Source: Azoarcus sp. (GTDB taxonomy: Bacteria; Pseudomonadota; Gammaproteobacteria; Burkholderiales; Rhodocyclaceae). Taken from it: DNA of 34,833 nt. This document shows, one piece after another, positions 23,362-30,878 of the stretch. The notes beneath the pieces were generated by a model. It searched no databases, was not told where the DNA came from, and was given only the letters and a program-made list of their open reading frames with translations. The translations under genes and the position numbers were made by a program. How positions within the stretch are numbered: position 1 is the stretch's first letter; each line of letters starts with the position of its first letter. Location: positions 1-34,833 of the forward strand of contig JAUVVG010000037.1 of the NCBI GenBank assembly GCA_030604735.1, written 5' to 3'.

Positions 23362-23880
23362 ATGTTGCAATGGATAGGAGACAAGGCGGCCACCGCAAGC
23401 CACGGTCTGGACTGGGTCGTGGAGCGTATCTGTGCCGTGCTGATGGTCCTGCTGGTGCTCGACGTATGGTTGGGGGTGGTAGTGCGCTACCTGATCCCGT
23501 TGCCGCTGACCTTCACCGAGGAGCTCGCCCGCTATCTGATGATCTGGACCGCCTTGCTCGCGGTGTCCTGCGGCATCGCAAAACGCGAGCATATCGGCGT
23601 GGCCTTCTTCATCGAGAAGCTGCCCCGTTCGGTCCGGCGCTGGTTGCTGCTCGGCTTCGACATCCTCGCCTTCGCCTTCTTCGCCTTCCTGTTCATGTAC
23701 GGGCTGGACATGGTCGAGCGAGGCGGGCGAACGCTGACCATGGTGTTCGGCATGAGCAAGGCGCTGCCTTTCGCGGCGGTGCCGACCGCTGCGGCGCTGG
23801 CCTGCATACAGTTGGTGCTGGTCGCGCTGCGCGACCAGGCACGTTACGGCCATGACGGCCATATCGGAGCAGTACGATGA
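23362..23880 (+). CDS. TRAP transporter small permease (DctQ type)
   Basis: This 172-residue protein has four predicted membrane helices (about 17-40, 50-70, 90-112, 132-155) and the DctQ-family segment FTEELARYLMIWTALLAVSC, which resembles E-E-L/A-R-x-L motifs of small TRAP subunits. Together with the large permease and the periplasmic binding protein it makes a sodium-coupled uptake system for an organic acid or related solute. GGGGTGA lies upstream of the ATG. Its stop overlaps the next gene's start (ATGA), so the two permease subunits are probably translationally coupled. Confidence 0.92.
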   Translation: MLQWIGDKAATASHGLDWVVERICAVLMVLLVLDVWLGVVVRYLIPLPLTFTEELARYLMIWTALLAVSCGIAKREHIGVAFFIEKLPRSVRRWLLLGFDILAFAFFAFLFMYGLDMVERGGRTLTMVFGMSKALPFAAVPTAAALACIQLVLVALRDQARYGHDGHIGAVR

Positions 23881-25163
23881 CCCTGGTTCTCGGCACCTTC
23901 TTCGTTCTGCTGCTGATCGGCTTTCCGATCGGTTTCACCCTCGGGGTCGCCGGTACCATCGGTCTGTGGGATATCAATCCGCGTTTCCTGCAGATGGCGC
24001 CGGAGCGCTTCTTCGCCGGGCTCGACCTGTTTCCGTTCCTGGCGATGCCCTTCTTCATCCTGGCCGGCGAGATCATGAACCGCTCCGGTATCACCGACCG
24101 GGTGATGGACTTCGCCAACTCGCTGGTCGGCTATCTGCGCGGCGGTATGGCCCACTCGAACATGATCGGCTCGGTGATGTTCGCCGGCGTCACCGGTTCG
24201 GCCACAGCCGATGCGGCCGCCTTCGGCAACACGCTGGTGCCGGCGATGGTCAAGCAGGGTTACACCCGGCCCTTCGCCTGTGCGGTGACTGCGGCCGGCT
24301 CCATCATCGGGCCGACCATCCCGCCTTCGACGCTGATGGTGATCTACGGCTCGCTGATGGGGGTGTCGATCGCCGGCCTGTTCGCGGCCGGGATCATCCC
24401 CGGGCTGCTGATCTGCCTGATGTGCATGGCGGTGATCGCGGCGCTCGGGCGCAAGCTGAACCTGCCCAAGGCGGAGCATGGCCCCAGCCTGCGGCTGATC
24501 TTCAAGACCTTCAAGAGCAGCATCCTCGCGCTGGTGATGCCGGTGATCATCCTCGGGGGCATCCTCGGCGGCATCACCACCCCGACCGAGGCGGCGTCGA
24601 TCGCGGTCGCCTACGCGCTGGTGGTCGGCATGGGGATCTACCGCACGATAGGCGTCAAGGACCTGCTCGAGATGCTGATCCGCACCGCGCGGATCACCGG
24701 CATCATCTTCCTGATCATCGCATCGGCCTCGATCGTCGGCTGGTGGATGACCTTCAACCGTATCCCGCAGATGATCGCCGCGGCCTTCCTGTCGGTGTCG
24801 AGCGACCCGGCGATGATCATCCTGATGATCCTGCTGCTGTTGCTGATCATCGGCCTGTTCATGGACATCAACGCGACCCTGATCATCCTCGCCCCGGTGC
24901 TCGCGCCGCTGGCCGCGACCATCGGCATGGACCCGGTGCACGCCGGCATCATGATCATCCTCGCGCTGAACATCTCGTTGATGACGCCACCGGTCGGGGC
25001 GTGTCTGTTCGTATTGTCCTCGGTCACCGGGGAACGCATCGAAGCGATCGCCAAGGCCTTGTGGCCCTTCCTGCTGGTCGAGATCGCGGTGCTGTTCGTG
25101 ATCGCCTATTGGCCGGACCTGACCCTGTTCATTCCCCGCCTGTTTGGTTTTGCAAGCGGTTGA
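23877..25163 (+). CDS. TRAP transporter large permease (DctM type)
   Basis: This 428-residue integral membrane protein has the normal DctM length and about 12 hydrophobic segments. Family motifs include FPFLAMPFFILAGEIMNRSG, SVMFAGVTGSATADAAAFG, ITAAGSIIGP-like VTAAGSIIGPTIPPSTLMVI and PPVGACLFVLSS. It forms the transport channel with the overlapping DctQ-type subunit. Substrate specificity comes from the periplasmic protein encoded next. Confidence 0.95.
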   Translation: MTLVLGTFFVLLLIGFPIGFTLGVAGTIGLWDINPRFLQMAPERFFAGLDLFPFLAMPFFILAGEIMNRSGITDRVMDFANSLVGYLRGGMAHSNMIGSVMFAGVTGSATADAAAFGNTLVPAMVKQGYTRPFACAVTAAGSIIGPTIPPSTLMVIYGSLMGVSIAGLFAAGIIPGLLICLMCMAVIAALGRKLNLPKAEHGPSLRLIFKTFKSSILALVMPVIILGGILGGITTPTEAASIAVAYALVVGMGIYRTIGVKDLLEMLIRTARITGIIFLIIASASIVGWWMTFNRIPQMIAAAFLSVSSDPAMIILMILLLLLIIGLFMDINATLIILAPVLAPLAATIGMDPVHAGIMIILALNISLMTPPVGACLFVLSSVTGERIEAIAKALWPFLLVEIAVLFVIAYWPDLTLFIPRLFGFASG

Positions 25164-25246
25164 TCGACCTGCGCCGGCTCGGTCCGGCGCATTTCGCCGC
25201 GGGTGCTCGGGCCCGCATGACCTCATCACCCACAAGGAGCATGAAG

Positions 25247-26284
25247 ATGAAATTGAAGCAAGTACTGCAGATTGGCGCCGCGGTGATGCTCACCGCCGCA
25301 TTCGTCGGGGCGGCACAGGCGCAGAAGGTGATGCGCATCAGCCACCTCAACCCGGAGAATCCGTTTGAAACCCACTCCGGCGCGATGGGCGCGGTGTTCA
25401 AGTCGCTGGTCGAGACCGCGAGCAACGGCAGCATCAAGGTCGAGCTCTACCCCAACGGGCAACTCGGCAAGGATGACGAGGTGATCCAGATGGTGCGCGA
25501 CGGCATCGTCGAATCGAGCATCTCGTCGGCCGGCGGCGTCGCGGTGCACTACCCGCTGATCGGGGTGTTCGACGTACCCTTCGCCTTCCCCAACATCAAC
25601 ACCGCCCACCGCGTGATGGACCTGGGCAGCCCGCTCGGCGAAAAGCTCGCGGCTGATATCAACGCCAAGACCGGTCTCAAGGTCATCGGCCTGCTCGATT
25701 CGGGCGGCTTCTTCGCCTTCACCAATTCCAAGAAGCCGATCAAGACGGTCGATGACATGACCGGCCTGCGCATCCGCACGATGACGCTGCCGACCCATGA
25801 AGCGATGGTGTCGTCGATGGGCGGCCAGCCGACCGCGCTGCCGTGGGCCGAGGTCTATACCGCGCTGCAGACCGGCGTGGCCGATGGCCAGATGAACCCG
25901 ATCCCGATCATCGCCTTCGCCAAGTTTGACGAGGTGCAGAAGTACCTGTCGGTGACCAATCACGTGATCACCCCCTACGTCTGGTTCATCAACCAGGGCT
26001 TCTACGACAGCTTGAGCGACGAAGAGAAGAGCATCGTCGACTGGGCCGCTGCCGTGGCGGTCGACGCCGGTCGCGGCATCTCGCGTATCGTAGAAGCTTC
26101 CGACGAGCGCGGTCTGCCCAAGCTCGCGCAGAAGATGGAAGTGAACGCCATTCCGGCGGCCGAACTCGCCCGCTTTGCCGAAGCCGCGCAGCCGGCGGTT
26201 GAGAAGCTGATTTCGGATCGTTTCGGCGCTGAAGGGGTGGAAATGCTGTCGGTGATGAAGGCCTCGATCGACGCGGTGAAGTAA
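25247..26284 (+). CDS. TRAP transporter periplasmic solute-binding protein (DctP type)
   Basis: This 345-residue protein is a DctP/TAXI-superfamily binding protein of the DctP class. A signal peptide spans residues 1-26 (LTAAFVGAAQA, cleavage before QKV). The ligand-binding region contains ELYPNGQLGKDDEVIQMVRD, the GLRIRTMTLPTHEAMVSSMG segment with the conserved ligand-binding Arg, and ALPWAEVYTALQTGVADGQ. AGGAG is 7 bases from the ATG at 25247; the ATG two codons earlier is too close to it. The ligand cannot be read from the sequence. The neighbouring enzymes suggest a ureido acid such as allantoate or a carbamoyl amino acid (inference). Confidence 0.93.
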   Translation: MKLKQVLQIGAAVMLTAAFVGAAQAQKVMRISHLNPENPFETHSGAMGAVFKSLVETASNGSIKVELYPNGQLGKDDEVIQMVRDGIVESSISSAGGVAVHYPLIGVFDVPFAFPNINTAHRVMDLGSPLGEKLAADINAKTGLKVIGLLDSGGFFAFTNSKKPIKTVDDMTGLRIRTMTLPTHEAMVSSMGGQPTALPWAEVYTALQTGVADGQMNPIPIIAFAKFDEVQKYLSVTNHVITPYVWFINQGFYDSLSDEEKSIVDWAAAVAVDAGRGISRIVEASDERGLPKLAQKMEVNAIPAAELARFAEAAQPAVEKLISDRFGAEGVEMLSVMKASIDAVK

Positions 26285-26300
26285 ACGGTGACCGGCCATT

Positions 26301-26328
26301 CCGCCTTTTCCGGCAAAGGGGAAGGCGG
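26301..26328 (+). repeat. Hairpin shortly after the TRAP binding-protein gene
   Basis: CCGCCTT (26301-26307) and AAGGCGG (26322-26328) are perfect inverted repeats with a 14-base loop. They lie 16 bases after the stop. No T-run follows; the hairpin may protect the upstream mRNA. Confidence 0.5.
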
Positions 26329-26366
26329 TAAGCTTGGCACGCATCACTGAATCGAGAAACAACGGT

Positions 26367-26417
26367 ACGCCGGGCTGTCCGCTCGACATCACAGCGGATT
26401 CCCCGGCGTCTTTCTTT
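26367..26417 (+). terminator. Terminator-like hairpin inside the operon
   Basis: ACGCCGGG (26367-26374) pairs with CCCGGCGT (26402-26409), and inside it TCCGCT (26378-26383) pairs with AGCGGA (26393-26398), giving a 14-bp interrupted stem. CTTTCTTT follows directly, an imperfect T-run. The next gene's ribosome site starts right after. It may end most transcripts after the transporter genes or act as an attenuator for the enzymes. Confidence 0.6.
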
Positions 26418-26428
26418 GGAGAGACGGC

Positions 26429-28582
26429 ATGAGAGTCATCGAACTCGGCGTCGCGCAACTCGGCCCGATACAGCGCAAGGATTCCCGGGCGTCGGTGGTC
26501 GCGAGAATGCTGAAGCTGCTGGAGCGCGCCCGTTCGCGGGGCTGCAATCTGGTGGTATTTCCCGAACTGGCGCTGACCACGTTCTTTCCGCGCTGGTACT
26601 TCGACGACCCGGCCGAACTCGACGCCTGGTACGAGGCCGAGATGCCCAACGACGCGACCCGGCCGTTGTTCGACGCGGCGCGCGAGTACGGCATCGGCTT
26701 CTACCTCGGTTTCGCCGAGAAGAGCACCGACGACCAGGGCGTCGTCCACCACTACAACACGTCGATCCTGGTCGAGCGCGACGGCAGCATCGTCGGTCGC
26801 TATCGCAAGGTGCACCTGCCCGGCCATACCGAACATGAGCCCTGGCGGGTGTTCCAGCATCTGGAAAAACGCTACTTCGAGCCGGGGCCGGACGGCTTCG
26901 GCGTGTGGCAGGCCTTCGGTGGCACGGTCGGCATGTGCCTGTGCAACGACCGGCGCTGGCCCGAGACTTACCGGGTGATGGGGCTGAAGGGTGCCGAGCT
27001 GATCATGCTCGGCTACAACACCCCGGTGCAGTACATGCCGGTGCCGCAGCACGACCACCTGCAAAGCTTCCACCACCTGTTGAGCATGCAGGCCGGGGCC
27101 TACCAGAACGGCGCCTGGGTCGCGGCCGCCGGCAAGGCCGGGCTGGAGGAGGGCTGCATGCTGCTCGGCCACAGCTGCATCATCGCGCCGACCGGCGAGA
27201 TCGTCGCGATGAGTTCGACCATCGATGACGAACTGATCACCGCGACGGTCGATCTGGACCGCTGCGCCGAGATCCGCGACCATGTCTTCAACCTGCCGCT
27301 GCACCGTCAGCCGCAGCACTATTCCATCATTACCGAACCGCCTGTCCGCCCGAGAATCGCGATGAAACTGCTTGCCAATCATGCCATCGAACACCGCCAC
27401 AACGCCGCGGCAAGCCTGGACGCGCCCTTCGGGCCCCGTCAGGCGGTCGTGCTGGGCGCCGCCGATTGTGAAGCGGCGCGGCGCGAGATCTCCACCTGGC
27501 CCGGCTATGCGGTGACGCCGCTGGTCGGCCTCACCGGCCTGGCCGCCGCGGCCGGCCTGGCCAAGGTCTGGTTCAAGGACGAGGCTGGCCGCTTTGGCCT
27601 GGGCAGTTTCAAGGCGCTCGGTGGCGCCTATGCGGTGTCGCGCATCCTGATCGAAGCGGTCCGCGAGGCGACCGGCAAGACCATCGATACCGCCGGCCTG
27701 CTCTCCGGCGACTACGCCGACGTCGTGTCCACGGTCACCGTGAGCTGCGCGACCGATGGCAACCATGGCCGTTCGGTCGCCTGGGGTGCGCAGCGTTTCG
27801 GCTGCCAGTGCGTGATCTACATCCATGCGACCGTGAGCGAGGGGCGCAAGGCCGCGATCGAGCGTTATGGCGCGACCGTGGTGCGCACCGCCGGCAACTA
27901 CGACGATTCGGTGCGACAGGCGGCCGAGGATGCGGCGAAGTTCGGGCGCATCGTCGTGTCCGACACCTCCTACCCGGGCTACATGGATATCCCGCGCTTC
28001 GTGATGCAGGGCTACACCGTGCTTGCCGACGAGGCGATCGAGCAGCTGCCGGCCGGCGAGTCACCGACCCATGTCTTCCTGCAAGGCGGGGTGGGCGGGT
28101 TCGCCGCGGCGGTGATGGCGCGTTTCTGGCAGCGTTTCGGCGACAAGCGACCGCGTTTCGTGATCGTCGAGCCGGACCAGGCCGCATGCATTCTGGCGAG
28201 CTTCGCCAAGGGCGAACCGACCGCGGTGCATGGCGACCTCGACACCTTGATGGCCGGCCTCGCCTGTGGTGAGGTCTCCCTGCTGGCCTGGGAAGTGCTC
28301 GAGCCGGCCGGCGACGACGCACTGGCGATTCCGGATGCCGCCGCGGTCGAGTGCATGAAGCTGCTCGCTCAGGGCGTGGCCGAGGACAAACCCATCGTCT
28401 CGGGCGAGTCCGGTGTCACCGGCCTGGCCGGCGCCTTGGTCGCGCTGCAGCATCCCGACGTGTGCCGGGCTATCGGTCTGGACAAGCACAGCCGTATCCT
28501 GGTGATCAGCACCGAGGGCGCGACCGATCCGGTGCTTTACAGGGAGCTGGTCGGCCGCAGTGCCGAGGAGGTACTGGCATGA
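26429..28582 (+). CDS. Fused N-carbamoyl-D-amino-acid amidohydrolase and diaminopropionate ammonia-lyase
   Basis: One uninterrupted 717-residue frame joins two complete enzymes. Residues 1-~305 are a nitrilase-superfamily D-carbamoylase with the Glu46-Lys127-Cys172 triad (FPELALTTFF, YRKVHLPGH, GMCLCNDRRWPETY), numbered almost as in the Agrobacterium enzyme. It releases ammonia and CO2 from an N-carbamoyl amino acid. Residues ~312-717 are a PLP-dependent diaminopropionate ammonia-lyase (YgeX type) with Lys395 in FGLGSFKALGGAYAV, the ATDGNHG motif near 441-447 and the glycine-rich QGGVGGFAA loop. It converts 2,3-diaminopropionate to pyruvate and two ammonia. Both domains have normal family length and the linker is about 10 residues. 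An ATG at 27362 (Met312) opens the second domain but has only a weak ribosome site. GGAGAG precedes the first ATG. The last bases overlap the next gene. Confidence 0.88.
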   Translation: MRVIELGVAQLGPIQRKDSRASVVARMLKLLERARSRGCNLVVFPELALTTFFPRWYFDDPAELDAWYEAEMPNDATRPLFDAAREYGIGFYLGFAEKSTDDQGVVHHYNTSILVERDGSIVGRYRKVHLPGHTEHEPWRVFQHLEKRYFEPGPDGFGVWQAFGGTVGMCLCNDRRWPETYRVMGLKGAELIMLGYNTPVQYMPVPQHDHLQSFHHLLSMQAGAYQNGAWVAAAGKAGLEEGCMLLGHSCIIAPTGEIVAMSSTIDDELITATVDLDRCAEIRDHVFNLPLHRQPQHYSIITEPPVRPRIAMKLLANHAIEHRHNAAASLDAPFGPRQAVVLGAADCEAARREISTWPGYAVTPLVGLTGLAAAAGLAKVWFKDEAGRFGLGSFKALGGAYAVSRILIEAVREATGKTIDTAGLLSGDYADVVSTVTVSCATDGNHGRSVAWGAQRFGCQCVIYIHATVSEGRKAAIERYGATVVRTAGNYDDSVRQAAEDAAKFGRIVVSDTSYPGYMDIPRFVMQGYTVLADEAIEQLPAGESPTHVFLQGGVGGFAAAVMARFWQRFGDKRPRFVIVEPDQAACILASFAKGEPTAVHGDLDTLMAGLACGEVSLLAWEVLEPAGDDALAIPDAAAVECMKLLAQGVAEDKPIVSGESGVTGLAGALVALQHPDVCRAIGLDKHSRILVISTEGATDPVLYRELVGRSAEEVLA

Positions 28583-29820
28583 CGACACCTGTACGACGCG
28601 AGCTGACGATAGACGGTGGGCGGCTGGATCAGCGTATCGCGGCGCTGGCCGAAGTCGGTTCGATCGACGGCGGTGGGGTGTGCCGTCTCGCGCTCAGCCC
28701 CGAGGACAAGGCCGGCCGCGATCTCGTGGTCGGCTGGATGCGCGAGCTGGGGCTGGCCGTCTCGGTGGACCGGATCGGCAACGTGGTCGGAGTGCGTCCC
28801 GGCCGGCGAGATGGACCGCCGGTGATGACCGGCTCGCATATCGACACGGTGCGCACCGGTGGGCGCTATGACGGCAACCTCGGGGTCCTGGCAGGCGTGG
28901 AGGTGATCGAGACGCTCAACACGGCCGGCATCGAGACCGAGCATCCGCTCGCGGTCGCCTTCTTCACCAACGAGGAAGGCGCGCGCTTCGCCCCGGACAT
29001 GATGGGTAGCCTGGTCTATGTCGGCGGAATGGGGGTGGACGAGGCGCTCGGCGTGGTCGGCATCGACGGACGCTCGGTCGGCGACTGCCTGGCCGAGATC
29101 GGCTATGCCGGCGAGGCCGGGTGCGGCGCGCCCGCGGTCAAGGCCTTCGTCGAACTGCATGTGGAGCAGGGACCGGTCCTCGAGGCCGAAGGCGTGGTGA
29201 TCGGCGCGGTCGAAGGCGTGCAGGGGATTTCCTGGACCGAATACACGATCGGCGGCGTGTCGAATCACGCCGGCACCACCCCGATGCGGATGCGCACCGA
29301 CGCCGGCTATGCGGCCGCGGCGATCGCCTGTGAAGCGCGCCGGATCGCGACCGAGTTCGGTGGCGACCAAGTGGCCACCGTTGGCGCGATCACGCTCAAG
29401 CCCAACCTGGTGAATGTGATCGCCAACCACGCCTTGCTCACGGTCGATGTGCGCAACACCGACGAGGCGACCCTGCAGGCGGCCGAAAAGCGGATGGCGG
29501 ACTTCGTCGCCGCGCTGGTCCGCGACGAGGGCGTGACGATCACCTCGCGCACGTTGGCCCGTTTCGAGCCGGTCGCCTTCGATCCGGACCTGGTGGACAA
29601 GGTCGAGGCGATCGCCTGGGCGCAGGGCCACAGCGTGCGCCGCCTGCCCAGCGGCGCCGGCCACGACGCCCAGATGCTGGCCCGGGTCTGCCCGACCGCG
29701 ATGATCTTCGTCCCCAGCGTTGGCGGCATCAGCCACAACGTCAGGGAGTACACCTCACCCGAACATCTACAGGCCGGGACCAACGTGTTGCTGCATGTGA
29801 TGCTCGACCTCGCCGGCTGA
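28579..29820 (+). CDS. M20-family allantoate / N-carbamoyl-L-amino-acid amidohydrolase
   Basis: This 413-residue metallohydrolase belongs to the M20 HyuC/AllC group. The expected two-metal ligands are visible: His87 in MTGSHIDTV, Asp98 in GRYDGNLGV, Glu132-Glu133 in FFTNEEGARF, His194 in VELHVEQGP and His386 in GGISHNVREYT. The lid/dimerisation domain (about 215-330) includes GGVSNHAGTTPMRMR. Members hydrolyse N-carbamoyl-L-amino acids, 3-ureidopropionate or allantoate; the motifs do not separate these. The start overlaps the fusion gene's stop (ATGA), giving coupled translation. Beside allA, allantoate amidohydrolase is attractive; beside a D-carbamoylase, an L-specific counterpart is equally possible. 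Confidence 0.88.
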   Translation: MTTPVRRELTIDGGRLDQRIAALAEVGSIDGGGVCRLALSPEDKAGRDLVVGWMRELGLAVSVDRIGNVVGVRPGRRDGPPVMTGSHIDTVRTGGRYDGNLGVLAGVEVIETLNTAGIETEHPLAVAFFTNEEGARFAPDMMGSLVYVGGMGVDEALGVVGIDGRSVGDCLAEIGYAGEAGCGAPAVKAFVELHVEQGPVLEAEGVVIGAVEGVQGISWTEYTIGGVSNHAGTTPMRMRTDAGYAAAAIACEARRIATEFGGDQVATVGAITLKPNLVNVIANHALLTVDVRNTDEATLQAAEKRMADFVAALVRDEGVTITSRTLARFEPVAFDPDLVDKVEAIAWAQGHSVRRLPSGAGHDAQMLARVCPTAMIFVPSVGGISHNVREYTSPEHLQAGTNVLLHVMLDLAG

Positions 29821-29978
29821 GCCTGCGATCCGTCCGCGCGAGAGGGGCGTGCGCGTAGCCAGGCTTGTCTCGTAAGCCCCAGGATAGCCAACGCAGCGCC
29901 CGCCACGGCACGGATCGGGTCAGAGCAGTTCGGGCTCGCCATCCGGTCGGGAGCGCCCCAGGGCAGTCGGCGCCAGCC

Positions 29979-30446
29979 TTACTTCCGAAAGTCGTTGTGG
30001 CACTGGCGGCAGCTTTCTTCTACCTCCTGGTAGGCGGGGCGAACCGCACTCAGATCGTGGGTGCGGGCCGATTCCAGCAAGGCATCGGTCGCTGAGATGA
30101 AGGCCAGCCTCGCCGCGTCGAAATCGTCGGCACGGCTCCACACCGCCTGACGGGCTCGAGTGGGCGGTTGATAGCTGTCCTCTCTGAAGTAGTCCCAGGG
30201 GCCGTAGCGACGCTCTACCAGCGCGCTCGCCATGCGTTCGAAGGGCTCGGCCTCGTAGCGCTCGGTGCGCAGCGCGGTGCCCATCGGCTCGAACACCCGC
30301 AGGATCTCCTTGAATGCTTCCTGGCGGTGTTTGATCGGCTGGCCTGGCAAGGTGTCCTCGATCGGGCCGCTGCAGGCGGTCAGCAGGAGGAGCGAGGACA
30401 GGGCGGTGGTGAAGAAGCAGGCTTTGTTCGAAAAGGGAAGGGGCAT
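29979..30446 (-). CDS. Cytochrome c'-like lipoprotein
   Basis: This 155-residue protein starts with a lipoprotein signal peptide (TTALSSLLLLTACSG; the LTAC lipobox puts the lipidated Cys near residue 25). A helical domain follows with a single C-terminal heme-binding motif, CRQCH, in EESCRQCHNDFRK. A four-helix bundle with heme at the C-terminus is the layout of cytochrome c'/c556 proteins. It probably sits at the periplasmic face of a membrane and transfers electrons or binds NO/CO; the role is inferred. No strong ribosome site precedes the ATG at 30446. It lies downstream of a small, apparently frameshifted gene on the same strand. Confidence 0.85.
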   Translation of the reverse strand: MPLPFSNKACFFTTALSSLLLLTACSGPIEDTLPGQPIKHRQEAFKEILRVFEPMGTALRTERYEAEPFERMASALVERRYGPWDYFREDSYQPPTRARQAVWSRADDFDAARLAFISATDALLESARTHDLSAVRPAYQEVEESCRQCHNDFRK

Positions 30447-30464
30447 CGTGTCGATAATGTTGTG

Positions 30465-30706
30465 TCAACCGGGGTGATTGTCCAGCTTCACGCCGATAAG
30501 TTCCTCGAGGGGTACGGCAAGGTCCACGTCATTTCGCGGCGGTCCGCATCACGGAACCCGCGAGCAACGACCCGGGCGGTGTCGCCGAAACGGAACTCGA
30601 AGGACTTGCTGGCGGGGAGAGAGTTGCGGTGCGCGTCATCGACCCAAGCCGTGCCCCCGCCATGATCTGTTTCGAAGTCAGCCGAAGGGATGAACCGATC
30701 GGCCAT
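30465..30706 (-). pseudogene. Small gene of unknown function with a probable frameshift
   Basis: The frame from the ATG at 30706 reads MADRFIPSADFETDHGGG and continues to FEFRFGDTARVVARGFRDAD. It then turns into unlikely sequence (REMTWTLPYPSRNLSA) and stops at 30488. In the adjacent frame the same DNA reads DVDLAVPLEELIGVKLDNHP and stops at 30465. Adding one base near 30531 would join the two into one ~80-residue protein (REMDVDLAVPLEE). I recognise no family. The cytochrome gene starts 18 bases after the reconstructed stop, so the two may form an operon. The break could be real decay or a sequencing error. Confidence 0.4.
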
Positions 30707-30878
30707 GGCGGTGCGCAATAACCAGCGTGGTGGGCGGAACGGGGTGATGCGGGCAGCTTCCGATCTGTCCGGGTGTCGACTTTCACGTTTTCTTGACGTT
30801 GGGACGACTCGGTCGTGATCATCGACCCGCTAATGTGGACAGCCTCGATCCATGTCGATCGTCTGTCAGGAGTGAAGC

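Noticed and set aside
25226-27826. An 866-codon open frame on the minus strand
   Set aside because: It is antisense to the TRAP binding protein and the fusion gene, both with clear family motifs; the translation has the His/Arg/Asp-rich look of a GC-rich shadow frame.
30804-30816. ACGAC-TCG-GTCGT dyad upstream of the LTA-synthase-like gene
   Set aside because: The arms are only 5 bp and no regulator or promoter of matching position could be identified, so it may be chance in GC-rich DNA.
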